DNA from: Peribacillus asahii
Lineage (GTDB): Bacteria > Bacillota > Bacilli > Bacillales > DSM-1321
Direction: 5' to 3'
Assembly (NCBI RefSeq): GCF_004006295.1
Contig: NZ_CP026095.1
Coordinates: forward strand, 3,520,001-3,584,000
Length of the DNA: 64,000 nt
The notes below the pieces were generated by a model, which was not told the DNA's origin, ran no database searches, and saw only the letters and a program-made list of their open reading frames with translations. Position 1 is the stretch's first letter. Every line of letters begins with the position of its first letter. The translations under genes and the position numbers were made by a program. Positions 27,986 through 37,724 of this stretch are shown here, piece after piece.

Positions 27986-28594
27986 TTATTTTGCAGCTGC
28001 GTAACGTTTTGCAACTTCATCCCAGTTTACAACATTCCAGAAAGCACCGATGTAATCAGGACGACGGTTTTGGTAGTTTAAGTAGTAAGCATGCTCCCAA
28101 ACATCTAATCCAAGAACAGGTGTTTTCCCTTCTGATAATGGAGAATCTTGGTTTGGTGTGCTTGTTACTTCTAATTCGCCGTTATTTACAACTAACCAAG
28201 CCCAACCAGAACCGAAGCGAGTTGCTGCTGCTTTAGCGAATTCTTCTTTAAACGCATCCAAGCTACCAAATTTAGCAGCAATTGCGTCCGCTAGTTCACC
28301 AGCTGGTGCACCGCTACCATTTGGAGTTAAAATTGTCCAGAATAAAGAGTGGTTAGCATGTCCTCCACCATTGTTGCGTACAGCTGTACGAATAGCTTCT
28401 GGAACTGCATCTAGGTTAGCAACTAGTTCTTCAATGCTTTTGCTTTGAAGCTCTTCGTTTCCTTCAATTGCAGCGTTTAAGTTTGTTACATATGTGTTGT
28501 GATGTTTTGTGTGATGAATGTTCATTGTTTCTTTGTCAATGTGTGGTTCTAATGCATCAACTGCGTATGGTAATTGTGGTAATTCAAATGCCAT
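27986..28594 (-). CDS. sodA: Superoxide dismutase (Mn type)
   Basis: 202 aa cytoplasmic enzyme dismutating superoxide. Metal ligands are visible: His in [12 protein letters not shown], His in [11 protein letters not shown], and Asp/His in [18 protein letters not shown]. The GGGHANH and WEHAYY sequence is typical of Mn-SOD of Bacillus. GGGAGGA precedes ATG 28594. Monocistronic, with its own terminator. Confidence 0.96.
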   Translation of the reverse strand: MAFELPQLPYAVDALEPHIDKETMNIHHTKHHNTYVTNLNAAIEGNEELQSKSIEELVANLDAVPEAIRTAVRNNGGGHANHSLFWTILTPNGSGAPAGELADAIAAKFGSLDAFKEEFAKAAATRFGSGWAWLVVNNGELEVTSTPNQDSPLSEGKTPVLGLDVWEHAYYLNYQNRRPDYIGAFWNVVNWDEVAKRYAAAK

Positions 28595-28730
28595 GATTAA
28601 AATCCTCCCTATGTATACCTATATTTGGCTTTAGTTTTCCAAAGTTTCCTAAAGCCCATAAGCATAGATTATCAAAATTTCACTAGCCTTTCAAACGTTA
28701 TGCTTCACTTTTTTAGTTTTTTTATTCAGA

Positions 28731-29216
28731 CTATTTATATATAACAAAGAAAAAATATCCAACCATTACGATTTGAATAATGCTTTTTGTCAACACACTG
28801 CTAATAAAGCCAATAACAGAGCCAAACCCAATCTTCGAAGCGGTCCATAAGTCTCGCTTATGAACAAGCAGTTCTGCTAAAATTGCCCCAACAAATGGAC
28901 CAATGATAATACCGAAAGCAGGAATGACGAACGGTCCCACTAGAAGGCCAATAGTACTGCCCCATATCCCCGCTTTGGAGCCACCATATTTTTTAACGCC
29001 GATCATATTCGCTACATAATCCGCCATAAATAAAAGCAAAACAAATAAAATTTGTATGGTCCAAAACAGCCAATGGAATGGTTCAAATGAATAAAAAAAT
29101 CCGTATAAAATAAAGCCGGCGAAAATAAAGAGCACGCTTGGAATAATTGGATAAATCAAGCCAATAAAACCGATAATAAACATGGTGATGACAACCGTCC
29201 AATAAAGAATATCCAT
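28731..29216 (-). CDS. yqgC: DUF456 membrane protein YqgC
   Basis: 161 aa with four or five membrane helices and Gly-rich loops ([20 protein letters not shown]) typical of DUF456. ATG 29216 follows AAAGGAGAT. Function unknown; upstream of sodA as in B. subtilis. Confidence 0.88.
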   Translation of the reverse strand: MDILYWTVVITMFIIGFIGLIYPIIPSVLFIFAGFILYGFFYSFEPFHWLFWTIQILFVLLLFMADYVANMIGVKKYGGSKAGIWGSTIGLLVGPFVIPAFGIIIGPFVGAILAELLVHKRDLWTASKIGFGSVIGFISSVLTKSIIQIVMVGYFFFVIYK

Positions 29217-29377
29217 ATGTATCTCCTTTCAAAAATAATTTCACTTAATATGAACTTCGACAACACGCCTTCATTTGCCTTCATTTTTAAAAGGGGGAAT
29301 TTGTATCGTTTATGTTGTATTATCACAAACTGATAGATACAATGAACAAGATAGAATAGAAAAAGGTGCTGTTTTAT

Positions 29378-30148
29378 ATGAATGTCTTTAAACAACTATA
29401 TGTTAGTTTGTACTCGCCTAAGGATATAGCGACCTTTCGTTATCAAGGATTAGGCAAAACGATTTTTTTTGTATTCGTACTTTCCCTCCTATCCATTCTT
29501 CCCGCTAGTTATTATTTTAGCATGATGATAAAGGATAGTATTTATGCGGTTAAACAAACTGTTTCAACAGAAATACCCGCATTTGAGATTAAAGATGGCA
29601 AGTTAACGACAGAAAGCGACGAACCTATTATTATCCACAAAGAAGGCTTTACTATTTTTATGGATGACTCTGGTGTACTAACACCTAGTAAAGTTGCCAA
29701 TCAAACGACGAACGGCCTCGCCTTTCTACAATCCGAATTTGTCGTTGTATCTGCCGGAAGTGCCCAGTCTTCTCCTTATACGTTTATCGAAGGGAATAAT
29801 GAAACCATTTCCTCATGGCTTGATAAAGCGGACAGTTTATTATGGATGTTCTTATCTATTATGATTTTTATTTTTTACATAATAGCCGCAGTAATCTTAT
29901 TTATTAAAATAACGATTTTTTCTATTTTCGGATTGGTGCTCAAAAATGCTTTTCAGAAACCGCTCCGTTACAAGCAAATATGGACAATCACTGCTTATTG
30001 CGTAACATTACCGACGATTTTCTTTACAATTATGGACCTCTTTCAGGCAACCGTTCCATTCAGTATGTCTTTGAACTGGTTCATTATCTTCATCCTTCTT
30101 TTCCTAACATTAAAAGAAATACCTCACGAGCAAGAACAACAAACGTAA
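29378..30148 (+). CDS. yqgB: DUF1189 membrane protein YqgB
   Basis: 256 aa. N-terminal MNVFKQLYVSLYSPKDIATFRYQGLGKT is the DUF1189 signature, followed by one helix, an extracellular loop of about 110 residues and four C-terminal helices. The family is related to maltodextrin-utilisation membrane protein YvdJ, but its role is unknown. ATG 29378; AAAGGTG lies upstream. Ends in a strong terminator. Confidence 0.85.
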   Translation: MNVFKQLYVSLYSPKDIATFRYQGLGKTIFFVFVLSLLSILPASYYFSMMIKDSIYAVKQTVSTEIPAFEIKDGKLTTESDEPIIIHKEGFTIFMDDSGVLTPSKVANQTTNGLAFLQSEFVVVSAGSAQSSPYTFIEGNNETISSWLDKADSLLWMFLSIMIFIFYIIAAVILFIKITIFSIFGLVLKNAFQKPLRYKQIWTITAYCVTLPTIFFTIMDLFQATVPFSMSLNWFIIFILLFLTLKEIPHEQEQQT

Positions 30149-30153
30149 ACGTC

Positions 30154-30194
30154 AAGCGCAAGGACCTAACTAGTAAAGGTCCTTGCGCTTTTTT
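30154..30194 (+). terminator. Terminator of yqgB
   Basis: 13-bp stem AAGCGCAAGGACC / GGTCCTTGCGCTT with a TTTTTT tail on the plus strand. Confidence 0.94.
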
Positions 30195-30353
30195 AAAGAC
30201 TATATTAATTGTTGATGTATACGATTTTTGGCTCATTCATATGAAAACGCGGTTTCGGACACCTTTCAGCTCTGCTGAAAGTTAAATGAGTTGAAAATCC
30301 AAAGCGTTATTTAATAGAACCGTTTTAAAAGGTAGGTTTTGTTCTCCCTTTTC

Positions 30354-32060
30354 TTATGATGAGCGAAATTGTTTGGTTTGTTGATTAAGGGCACTTGATA
30401 ATTCATTTAACACCGTGCCAATTTCATAGCTTTCTTTTAATTGATTTTGCTGCGCGTAAGAACTGTTTAACATTTCTTCGGAACTTGCAGATGTTTGCTG
30501 AGATAAAGCGGCGTACCGCTCTGTCGATTCTTCTACTAGAGGCAAAGATTTCTGTAAATGACCTAAATAATCGTGTATAGAATGAAGTGTTTCTTTCACT
30601 TGCTGCACCTTTACATTCCAAATATCAATCGATTGTTTACTTTCCATTACAGCTTCTACATTTTCATTAAGATGCAGATTGAGATGTTCAAACTCAAGTT
30701 GCGTTCTCGACGTTATCTCTAGCATTTGACTCATATTTGTAGAGATATCTTTCGCCGCTTCAGATGTTTGATTTGCTAGTTTTCTCACCTCTGTCGCCAC
30801 AACAGAAAATCCCTTTCCATACTCTCCCGCACGCGCAGCCTCAATCGTAGCATTCAAGGCTAATAATTTCGTTTGTTCTGCAATAGATTGAATAAGCGCA
30901 ACAATCGAGTTAACCGATTGAGAATGCGTGCTCATCATATGAACAGTTTTCGTAATATGTTGTGATTCTTGTTGAAATACATCCATTCTTCTTAATAAGA
31001 GATTCATTTGGTCTGTACCTTCTTGAGCGGATTCATCCATATTTCTAGCAATATGAAATAATTGATCCATTTCTTCAAAAATTAAATGAACATCCTTTTT
31101 CATTTTATGAAAAGTTTCTATATGTATGTCTGAACTGCTTGCCGTTTCTTCAGCCGCTTTTTTGACCAGCTCAATACCTGCCAAGAGTCCTTGATTAGTG
31201 ACTAATACATGATTAGAAGATTGCTGCAGCTGCTGTCCTGTATGATGGAGACGCCCTGCCGTCGCTCCAATATTTTGCAGCAATCCCTGCAGTGAACTAA
31301 TCAAGGTTCCAAAACTTTTAATCAAGGATTTTACTTCTGGAGTTGTTTGTTGAATCTCTTCAAACGAAATATCAAGATTCCCTTCTCTCGCTTTTCTCAT
31401 CATTTCACGAATTTGCTCTAGTGGCTTCGTTAGCTTGTTAATCATGAAAGCCGCTAATAACGCAGATAGGATTAAACAGATCAAAGCTACTCCACTAATC
31501 GACCAAGCCATTTGCTGAATTTCTCCTAAATATTTCTCTTGTGGCAAAACAATAATATATTGCCCCTTTAACTCTTGAATATAGCGGAAAGCTAACGTAT
31601 ATTTCTTGCCTTCAATCGACGTCGTCACAATTCCATTTTGTTGCTCAACGATTTTCCGTTGAAGCGAATCAGAAAGATGTACTTTCGATTGTTTACTATC
31701 TAAAAACGGAGTTAGCTTTTCATCTTTTAAAAGAAAATAATCACTTCGCAGACCATCCTGAGCCATTTGAGAACTTTGACTTTTCACGACAGATTCTACT
31801 TTCTGTGAAAACTTCTCCTCATCTCCAACATAGAGATACATTAAATTTTGCACCATTTGATAAAACAATACGGACTCTCGCTCTAGCCTCTGTTCCACAG
31901 CATTGATTGTGGAAGCCTTCGATTGTACATAAGCAATATAACTTATCCCTGATGATGTTAAGACTAAAGAACTAATAAGCAAGATAAGTAACCTTGTTTT
32001 TAGGGTGCAATTAACTACTAAATTCGAGTGAAATATGTAATGAATAAACTTTTTTTTCAT
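30354..32060 (-). CDS. Methyl-accepting chemotaxis protein with PhoP-type promoter
   Basis: 568 aa chemoreceptor. TM1 about 24-45; an extracellular domain of about 140 residues (Cache-like: [33 protein letters not shown]); TM2 about 190-207; HAMP domain ([22 protein letters not shown]); long coiled-coil signalling domain with the conserved hairpin tip [35 protein letters not shown] that binds CheA/CheW. ATG 32060 follows AAGGAGGG. The ligand is unknown, but PhoP hexamers upstream suggest induction by phosphate limitation. No C-terminal CheR pentapeptide is seen. It sits between yqgB and yqfZ; I do not recognise it as an ordinary member of this block. Confidence 0.92.
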   Translation of the reverse strand: MKKKFIHYIFHSNLVVNCTLKTRLLILLISSLVLTSSGISYIAYVQSKASTINAVEQRLERESVLFYQMVQNLMYLYVGDEEKFSQKVESVVKSQSSQMAQDGLRSDYFLLKDEKLTPFLDSKQSKVHLSDSLQRKIVEQQNGIVTTSIEGKKYTLAFRYIQELKGQYIIVLPQEKYLGEIQQMAWSISGVALICLILSALLAAFMINKLTKPLEQIREMMRKAREGNLDISFEEIQQTTPEVKSLIKSFGTLISSLQGLLQNIGATAGRLHHTGQQLQQSSNHVLVTNQGLLAGIELVKKAAEETASSSDIHIETFHKMKKDVHLIFEEMDQLFHIARNMDESAQEGTDQMNLLLRRMDVFQQESQHITKTVHMMSTHSQSVNSIVALIQSIAEQTKLLALNATIEAARAGEYGKGFSVVATEVRKLANQTSEAAKDISTNMSQMLEITSRTQLEFEHLNLHLNENVEAVMESKQSIDIWNVKVQQVKETLHSIHDYLGHLQKSLPLVEESTERYAALSQQTSASSEEMLNSSYAQQNQLKESYEIGTVLNELSSALNQQTKQFRSS

Positions 32061-32085
32061 AAAACCCTCCTTTTGAATCACTTTC

Positions 32086-32139
32086 ATTATCCGATGAAAT
32101 TATTAACGTTCTGTAAATAACCTGTAAAAAATAAGATAA
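32086..32139 (-). promoter_or_regulatory. PhoP box array and -10 upstream of the chemoreceptor gene
   Basis: Minus-strand hexamers TTATCT (32134-32139, weak), TTTACA (32123-32128), TTTACA (32112-32117) and TTAATA (32101-32106), each spaced by 5 bp. A 9-bp gap follows, then GATAAT (32086-32091). Three hexamers fit the PhoP consensus exactly. Spacing to the -10 equals that at pstS. Confidence 0.72.
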
Positions 32140-32352
32140 ATTTCCTATATACCAACAAATCTAAAGGTTTATACCTTTATAAAAGTAATATTTTTACACA
32201 AACCCCTCTATTAGGAGCATCTAGACCATTAAATCTACTATATTAAATAATTGAAGTATTTTTTAACAGGAAGGAACATAGCAGCTTTACTTCACTCCAT
32301 TAACAATGGATTCATCGAATCATAGAAACAAAAGAATAGTGCTTAATTTTAG

Positions 32353-32382
32353 GCATAAAAAAAGATCTCCTAAATATATATA
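32353..32382 (+). promoter_or_regulatory. Possible forespore (sigma-G/F-type) promoter of yqfZ
   Basis: GCATA (32353-32357), about 17 bp, then an A/T-rich ATATATA -10 region. The -35 half is good and the -10 weak; consistent with a forespore role for yqfZ but not decisive. Confidence 0.3.
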
Positions 32383-32410
32383 AAGTAAAGACAAGTAATG
32401 GGGGTTACAA

Positions 32411-32740
32411 ATGAAACGGCTAATCGGTTTTCTATGCGTATGTTTTATTCTGTTTATCGTTTACTTTGATGTCACAACAGGAACTTTACCAAAGTCATCT
32501 TCTTCTCCTGCAAAAGAACCTTCACAACCTGTTCATCAAACAGCGAATAAACACAAACTGCAATATGTAAAAAAAACCATGAAGCCGGGTGACACCTTAT
32601 TGTCAATTATTGAGCAAGAAGAAGGGACACTAAAACAGCCAATTGAATCGATTGTGAGTGATTTTCAAGAGCTAAATGAAGGGCTAAAACCCGAACAAAT
32701 GCAAATTGGAAAAACCTATAAAATTCCGAGCTATAAATAG
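32411..32740 (+). CDS. yqfZ: YqfZ, LysM-type sporulation protein
   Basis: 109 aa. N-terminal membrane anchor or signal (LIGFLCVCFILFIVYF), Ser/Pro/Lys linker, then a LysM-like domain (VKKTMKPGDTLLSIIEQEEGTL...MQIGKTYKIPSY) that binds peptidoglycan. Position just upstream of ispG matches yqfZ of B. subtilis. GGGGG precedes the ATG. Probably faces the cell wall or forespore cortex; precise role unknown. Confidence 0.82.
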   Translation: MKRLIGFLCVCFILFIVYFDVTTGTLPKSSSSPAKEPSQPVHQTANKHKLQYVKKTMKPGDTLLSIIEQEEGTLKQPIESIVSDFQELNEGLKPEQMQIGKTYKIPSYK

Positions 32741-32909
32741 ACAGCGATATAAAACAAGGATAAGATAGAATTTTCTCGATGTTTAACACAGCCTATTAAA
32801 AAAGATAATACATCCATTTCCTTGTCAACTAGTGCCTAACATTGATACAATATTTTGTGAACAATAGGGAAAATCAAACATGATTTCTTCCAAAAGGAGC
32901 GAATCCCAC

Positions 32910-34014
32910 TTGAGTGAAATTATACATCGTACTAAAACCCGCCCTATTAAGGTTGGTAATTTAACCATTGGCGGTAATAATGAAGTAATTATTCAAAGTA
33001 TGACAACGACAAAAACCCATGATGTCGAAGCGACTGTAGCTGAAATTCTGCGCCTTGAAGAGGCAGGCTGCCAAATTGTCCGCGTTGCATGTCCAGATGA
33101 ACGAGCAGCCGATGCCATTCCAGAAATAAAAAAAACGCATCAACATTCCACTTGTTGTTGATATTCACTTTGATTATCGACTTGCTTTAAAAGCGATTGA
33201 GGGGGGAGCCGATAAGATTCGGATTAACCCAGGAAATATTGGCCGTCGCGAGAAAGTCGAAGCGGTTGTAAAGGCAGCGAAAGAAAAGGGTGTACCAATT
33301 CGAATCGGTGTAAATGCTGGTTCATTAGAAAAACGCATTATCGAAAAATACGGATACCCAACAGCCGACGGCATGGTAGAGAGTGCTTTGCATCATATCA
33401 AAATTTTAGAAGACTTAGATTTTCATGATATTATCGTTTCCATGAAGGCATCTGATGTTAACTTAGCCATTGAAGCATACGAAAAAGCCGCACAAGCCTT
33501 TGACTATCCATTACATCTCGGCATTACAGAATCAGGAACTTTATTCTCTGGTACAGTAAAAAGCGCTGCTGGTTTAGGAGCTATTCTAAGCAAAGGTATC
33601 GGTAATACATTACGAATTTCTTTGAGTGCTGATCCTGTTGAAGAAGTAAAAGTAGCACGGGAATTATTAAAGTCATTTGGTCTTGCCTCTAATATGGCTA
33701 CACTGATTTCTTGTCCAACATGCGGTCGTATTGAAATCGACTTAATTGCTATTGCAAACGAAGTAGAAGAGTATATCCAAACGATTAAGGCGCCGATTAA
33801 AGTGTCTGTTCTCGGCTGTGCGGTAAATGGACCTGGTGAAGCTCGAGAAGCTGATATCGGCATCGCTGGAGCCCGAGGAGAAGGACTTCTATTTAGAAAA
33901 GGGCAAATTGTTCGTAAAGTACCTGAAGAAACAATGGTAGAAGAATTAAAGAAAGAAATCGACTTAATTGCCGAGGAATATTACGCTAAACAAAAAGCTG
34001 AAGCGTTGAAATAA
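32910..34014 (+). pseudogene. ispG: IspG, 4-hydroxy-3-methylbut-2-enyl diphosphate synthase, frame broken by one extra A
   Basis: Fe-S enzyme of the MEP isoprenoid pathway. The frame from TTG 32910 (AAGGAG ten bases upstream) runs through [15 protein letters not shown] to AIPEIKK, then meets an A8 run (33128-33135) and stops at 33161. Removing one A restores [19 protein letters not shown] and a continuous 367-aa protein to 34014. All later features are intact, including Fe-S cysteines SCPTC and [11 protein letters not shown]. The rest of the gene shows no decay. Either a sequence error, a gene rescued by slippage, or a very recent lesion. Confidence 0.9.
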
Positions 34015-34061
34015 AAATAAAGTAATTAAGCTAGACAAATTCTATACTGTTTTCCTAAGAA

Positions 34062-34091
34062 AAGCTTGGATTCGTCGTCGAATCCAAGCTT
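34062..34091. terminator. Bidirectional terminator between ispG and yqfX
   Basis: 13-bp stem AAGCTTGGATTCG / CGAATCCAAGCTT with a TCGT loop. TTTTTT follows on the plus strand; on the minus strand the tail is TTTTCTTAGG. Serves the converging genes. Confidence 0.9.
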
Positions 34092-34102
34092 TTTTCGTCT
34101 TG

Positions 34103-34558
34103 TTAAAAAAACGGCAAGATAAAGATGCCAACAATAATTGAGACAGCACCAATCCCGATTGCCCATGCTCCAAGACTTTTTGCTCCTTTACTACGGGCAA
34201 TAAACCCAGCCACAATGCCGACAATACCAAGTAAAATTGGCATCATAAATAAGGAGAGGATGGATGCAATTAACGCAAGGGTCCCAACTAATGTACCACC
34301 GAAACCAATACCATATGCAGGATCATCATATCTTTCTGAATTCGTTGCTTGTCCACGATTACTTATCGGTGCCGCAACCTCAGCAGATGTTTCTTCTAGA
34401 TAATGATTTTTTACCGCTTCACCGGATTCGTATCTATTTCGATCTTCATCAACTGTTTGATGAATCTGTGAAGTCGAAGTCGAGGTCGAAGTGGAATCCA
34501 TTGGCTTTGGAGTCAAACGCACTTCATTGTCAACACTTGTGTAACGATTCTCTTCCAT
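34103..34558 (-). CDS. yqfX: YqfX-like membrane protein
   Basis: 151 aa. A polar N-terminal half, Ser/Thr-rich (residues 22-32), is followed by two hydrophobic helices: GTLVGTLALIASILSLFMMPILLG and SLGAWAIGIGAVSIIVGIFILPFF. The GIVGIVAGFIARSKGAKSLGAWAIGIG segment is of the DUF4190 kind. In B. subtilis yqfX sits here and is expressed in the forespore. ATG 34558 has GTGAGGA upstream. Function unknown. Confidence 0.75.
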   Translation of the reverse strand: MEENRYTSVDNEVRLTPKPMDSTSTSTSTSQIHQTVDEDRNRYESGEAVKNHYLEETSAEVAAPISNRGQATNSERYDDPAYGIGFGGTLVGTLALIASILSLFMMPILLGIVGIVAGFIARSKGAKSLGAWAIGIGAVSIIVGIFILPFF

Positions 34559-34876
34559 ACATGCATTCCTCACTTTCGTTAAGTAGGAGCATTTATAGTG
34601 TGTGTAAGAAAAATGAAAAACTACGTTAAAAATCTTTCATCTATTGGGATAAACTACATCTGTCTGAACAGATTGTATAAATGAAATTATACGAAAAAAC
34701 TACCCTAATCTAAACCGCGGCTCCTAAGAACTGCAATGCTTTTTAGCCCTGGATAATTATCGTGCCCTTTTTATAATGGATTTGTTAAACAATATTGTTG
34801 CCATTTACTAAAAGAACGCTTTCACTAATTTATGTTACACTATATGTATGAAAAATAAGGAGAGGGCACATCAACG
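34559..34876. other. 318-bp divergent gap between yqfX and yqfW
   Basis: Contains the upstream regions of both genes. A CACACTA on the minus strand near 34599 resembles a forespore -10, and TATATG near 34842 could serve yqfW. No repeats or open reading frame seen. Confidence 0.4.
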
Positions 34877-35452
34877 ATGAAGAAACGATTTGGAATAGAT
34901 ATAGATGGAACCGTCACACGACCAGACACCTTTGTTCCATTTTTAAATGACGCTTTTCAATTAAATTTAACATATGAAGACATTACCCAATATGATTTTT
35001 ATCCATATGTGAACGTATCAAAAGAAGATTTTAACCACTGGTTCTTAACAAATGAACCAATCTTTTATAAAGAATCTTTACCTGCTGATGGGGCAAAAGA
35101 AGTATTAAATGCATGGACAGCTTCGGCTGATTTATATTATATTAGCGCACGTACTCCACATCTTCTTGATGTCACAGAAAAGTGGTTTGCCAAACATCGA
35201 CTGAGCTATCATCATCTAGAATTAATTGGATCGCACAACAAAGTAGCTACAGCCAAAAAATTAGCGGTCGACCTATTTCTAGAAGATAAACATGATAATG
35301 CAGTTGCAATCGCTGAAGAATGTAATATCCCTGTCTTACTCTTTAATACACCCTATAATCAAGATCCTGTTCCAAACAGTGTCATTCGGGTTCAATCCTG
35401 GCACGAAGCACAAACTTGGGTTCGTAAATGGCTGCAGGAGCAGCAAGTATAA
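34877..35452 (+). CDS. yqfW: YqfW, HAD-family putative 5'-nucleotidase
   Basis: 191 aa. HAD motif I FGIDIDGTVTR (nucleophile and acid Asp), motif II YYISARTP, Lys in motif III region NKVATAKKL and motif IV DLFLEDKHDNA. The layout is that of the 5'(3')-deoxyribonucleotidase (NT5C)-like HAD family. Cytoplasmic; the substrate is probably a nucleotide, by family only. Ends at a bidirectional terminator shared with zur. Confidence 0.85.
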   Translation: MKKRFGIDIDGTVTRPDTFVPFLNDAFQLNLTYEDITQYDFYPYVNVSKEDFNHWFLTNEPIFYKESLPADGAKEVLNAWTASADLYYISARTPHLLDVTEKWFAKHRLSYHHLELIGSHNKVATAKKLAVDLFLEDKHDNAVAIAEECNIPVLLFNTPYNQDPVPNSVIRVQSWHEAQTWVRKWLQEQQV

Positions 35453-35488
35453 ATTGTCATATGAGTTCTGGATATAGCTAAAAAAAAA

Positions 35489-35515
35489 GCGTGAAAACCT
35501 AAATGGTCTTCACGC
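35489..35515. terminator. Bidirectional terminator between yqfW and zur
   Basis: GCGTGAA / TTCACGC stem with inner ACC/GGT pairing, flanked by A8 and T5, serving both converging transcripts. Confidence 0.88.
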
Positions 35516-35518
35516 TTT

Positions 35519-35941
35519 TTACTGTGACTGTACACAACAGTCAGGACAACGGCCATAAATTTCAAACTTATGACCAGACACATCATAATCCTGTAAATTA
35601 TCTTCTAGACTTTCCATCGGACACGCTGCAATTTCTTTCGTCTTTCCACAATCTAAACAAATAAAATGATGATGATGTTCAGAGTGACTACAAGTAAATC
35701 GGAAACGTTTCTCTCCTTCAAGTTCTGTCATTTCAAAAATACCTAATTGTACAAATAAAGAAAGGTTGCGGTAAATCGTATCGAAGCTTAATCCTGGATA
35801 GCTCGACTTCATATTCTCTAATACATCTTTTGCCGTTAAATATTTATTACTAGACGAAAAAAGCTGAAGCATATCTTCTCTTTTTCCCGTTTGTTTATAC
35901 CCTTTATCCTTTAGTAATTGAATCGCTGTTGTTACATTCAA
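35519..35941 (-). CDS. zur: Zur, zinc uptake repressor (Fur family)
   Basis: 140 aa. N-terminal winged helix ([13 protein letters not shown]...[18 protein letters not shown]); C-terminal dimerisation and metal domain with [16 protein letters not shown] and two CxxC pairs (CLDC, CPDC) for structural zinc. Starts at TTG 35941 with GAGGTG upstream. Third gene of znuC-znuB-zur, so it is likely autoregulated with zinc uptake. The close znuB spacing (13 bp) distinguishes it from Fur and PerR. Confidence 0.93.
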   Translation of the reverse strand: MNVTTAIQLLKDKGYKQTGKREDMLQLFSSSNKYLTAKDVLENMKSSYPGLSFDTIYRNLSLFVQLGIFEMTELEGEKRFRFTCSHSEHHHHFICLDCGKTKEIAACPMESLEDNLQDYDVSGHKFEIYGRCPDCCVQSQ

Positions 35942-35954
35942 AAAAACACCTCAT

Positions 35955-36788
35955 TTACCTATTTTTCCACTTATCAATAATAATTGCTAAAACAAGAATG
36001 AGTACAGCTAGCATTACAATCGTTCCACCTGGAGCAAGATCTAGCTCATAAGATAAAAATAAACCACCTATGACGGATATTTCACCAAAAACAACTGAAT
36101 AACCAATCATTTGTTTAAATCCTTGTGCAAATCGTAAACTCGCAGCAACCGGCAGCGTCATTAAAGATGAGACAAGCAAAATTCCAACCACTCTCATAGA
36201 TGCTGCAATCACAAGAGCGACAAGTACAATAAAAATAAAATGAATCACTTTAGAAGGAATACCAGAAGCCTTCGCATGTTCTTCATCAAATGAAAGTAAA
36301 AACAGTTCCTTAAATAACAATATTAACGTTACAATAACCGCTATGCCTACTCCGATAATGACATATAAATCAGAGCGGCTAACTGCACTTACACTTCCAA
36401 ATAGATAACTATATAAATCCGCATTAAATCCATCTGCAACGGAAATAAAAATAACACTAAGTCCGATTCCGCCTGATAAAATAATTGGGATTGCCAGCTC
36501 CTGATAATGCTTATAAATGGTTCTTAACTTCTCAATAAATAAAGAACCACCAACAGAAAATGCCATTCCCATATAAAGTGGATTTAATCCAACTAGCGAA
36601 ACAAAACTCTTTTGCAGCAGTAAACTAAACGCGATCCCTGCAAGTGCTACATGACTTAAGGCATCTGCAATCATAGACATCCGTCTAACCACAATAAAAA
36701 CGCCCAAGAGCGGCGCTAATACTCCAATAATAATTCCTGTAATAAATGCGTTTTGCAAAAACTCATATTGCAATAACCCCGATATCAT
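35955..36788 (-). CDS. znuB: Zinc ABC transporter permease ZnuB
   Basis: 277 aa permease of the ABC-3 family with eight or nine helices. Typical segments: VVRRMSMIADALSHVALAGIAFS and LLVSSLMTLPVAASLRFA. Imports Zn2+ with ZnuC and a binding protein not encoded in this window. ATG 36788 has GGAGG eight bases upstream; TTG 36803 is less likely. Confidence 0.9.
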   Translation of the reverse strand: MISGLLQYEFLQNAFITGIIIGVLAPLLGVFIVVRRMSMIADALSHVALAGIAFSLLLQKSFVSLVGLNPLYMGMAFSVGGSLFIEKLRTIYKHYQELAIPIILSGGIGLSVIFISVADGFNADLYSYLFGSVSAVSRSDLYVIIGVGIAVIVTLILLFKELFLLSFDEEHAKASGIPSKVIHFIFIVLVALVIAASMRVVGILLVSSLMTLPVAASLRFAQGFKQMIGYSVVFGEISVIGGLFLSYELDLAPGGTIVMLAVLILVLAIIIDKWKNR

Positions 36789-36809
36789 TCGGCTATCCTC
36801 CAAAACATC

Positions 36810-37577
36810 TTAATGATTATGACTTAAAAGCTTGACGTCATGTCCATAAAAAGACGACAGCTCTTCTTCATTTAATTGATTATATTCACATGCATCTCCA
36901 TGAAAATGCAGCTTTTTATTCAAGCAGGCTACATGTGTCACTTTATCCGTTACTGTACCGACATCATGTGTAACTAAAATAAGTGTAATGCCTAATTGTT
37001 TATTCAGCATTTCAAGCATTTCATAAAACTGATGCACATGTTTAGAATCCACTCCAACGGTCGGCTCATCTAAAATCAGTAATTGTGGTTCACTTACAAG
37101 CGACCGTGCAATAAACACCCGTTGTTGTTGCCCGCCTGATAATTCACCAATATTTCGATGTTGAAAGGATAACATATCGACAGCCTCTAGAGCTTTTTTC
37201 ACTTTTTGCTTATCCGCTTTTTTAGGAAATTTAAATAAACCTAATTTCTTCGTTAATCCACTTTGAACGACTTCAAACACCGTTGCCGGAAAACCTGAAT
37301 TGAATGAATTCGCTTTTTGTGAAACAAAACCAATCTGTTGCCACTCTTTAAATGAACGGATATTTTCATCAAACAGTTTAATTGTACCTTCTTGTGTTCT
37401 TAACAACCCAAGAATTAACTTTAATAAAGTCGACTTACCTGATCCATTGGGACCTACGATAGCTAAAAAAGCTCCACGTGGCACTTCAAAAGACACATCT
37501 TCTAACACTTTATCTTTTGTGTATTTATAGGAAAGATTTTTCACTTTAATAATTGGATGATTATCCTGTATTTCCAA
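36810..37577 (-). CDS. znuC: Zinc ABC transporter ATPase ZnuC
   Basis: 255 aa ABC ATPase: Walker A GPNGSGKST, signature LSGGQQQR, Walker B LLILDEPTVGVD and H-loop VTHDVG. His-rich C terminus (YGHDVKLLSHNH). Starts at TTG 37577 with AAGGTGATG upstream. First gene of the operon; a Zur-type half-site lies just upstream. Confidence 0.9.
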   Translation of the reverse strand: MEIQDNHPIIKVKNLSYKYTKDKVLEDVSFEVPRGAFLAIVGPNGSGKSTLLKLILGLLRTQEGTIKLFDENIRSFKEWQQIGFVSQKANSFNSGFPATVFEVVQSGLTKKLGLFKFPKKADKQKVKKALEAVDMLSFQHRNIGELSGGQQQRVFIARSLVSEPQLLILDEPTVGVDSKHVHQFYEMLEMLNKQLGITLILVTHDVGTVTDKVTHVACLNKKLHFHGDACEYNQLNEEELSSFYGHDVKLLSHNH

Positions 37578-37597
37578 ATTACATCACCTTTTTTTAA

Positions 37598-37612
37598 GAA
37601 TCATTACGATTT
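37598..37612 (-). promoter_or_regulatory. Candidate Zur operator upstream of znuC
   Basis: Minus strand reads AAATCGTAATGATTC: a perfect left half AAATCGTAAT plus central base and ATT of the Bacillus Zur palindrome (AAATCGTAAT-N-ATTACGATTT); the right half then diverges. Located 21 bp upstream of the TTG start. Confidence 0.6.
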
Positions 37613-37724
37613 GATAAAAAGAAGTATATCGAAAAAAGAAGAAGAAGTAAAGAACCGCGCTTACAGTTTTCGTTCACATCTTCATCCCCTCTTCATATGT
37701 TTTAAAAAAGGAGGGAAAACGATT

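Larger units (their letters stand above)
32061..32410. other. 350-bp divergent gap between the chemoreceptor gene and yqfZ
   Basis: Holds the PhoP-type promoter of the chemoreceptor (32086-32139), AT-rich sequence with TTTATA repeats at 32168-32195, and a forespore-like promoter for yqfZ near 32353. No open reading frame. Confidence 0.6.

Noticed and set aside
24391..32087. Idea that pbpA, yqgE and sodA form a phosphate-linked operon with pst
   Set aside because: A strong terminator separates pbpA from pstS, and sodA has its own terminator; no PhoP hexamers found at these genes.
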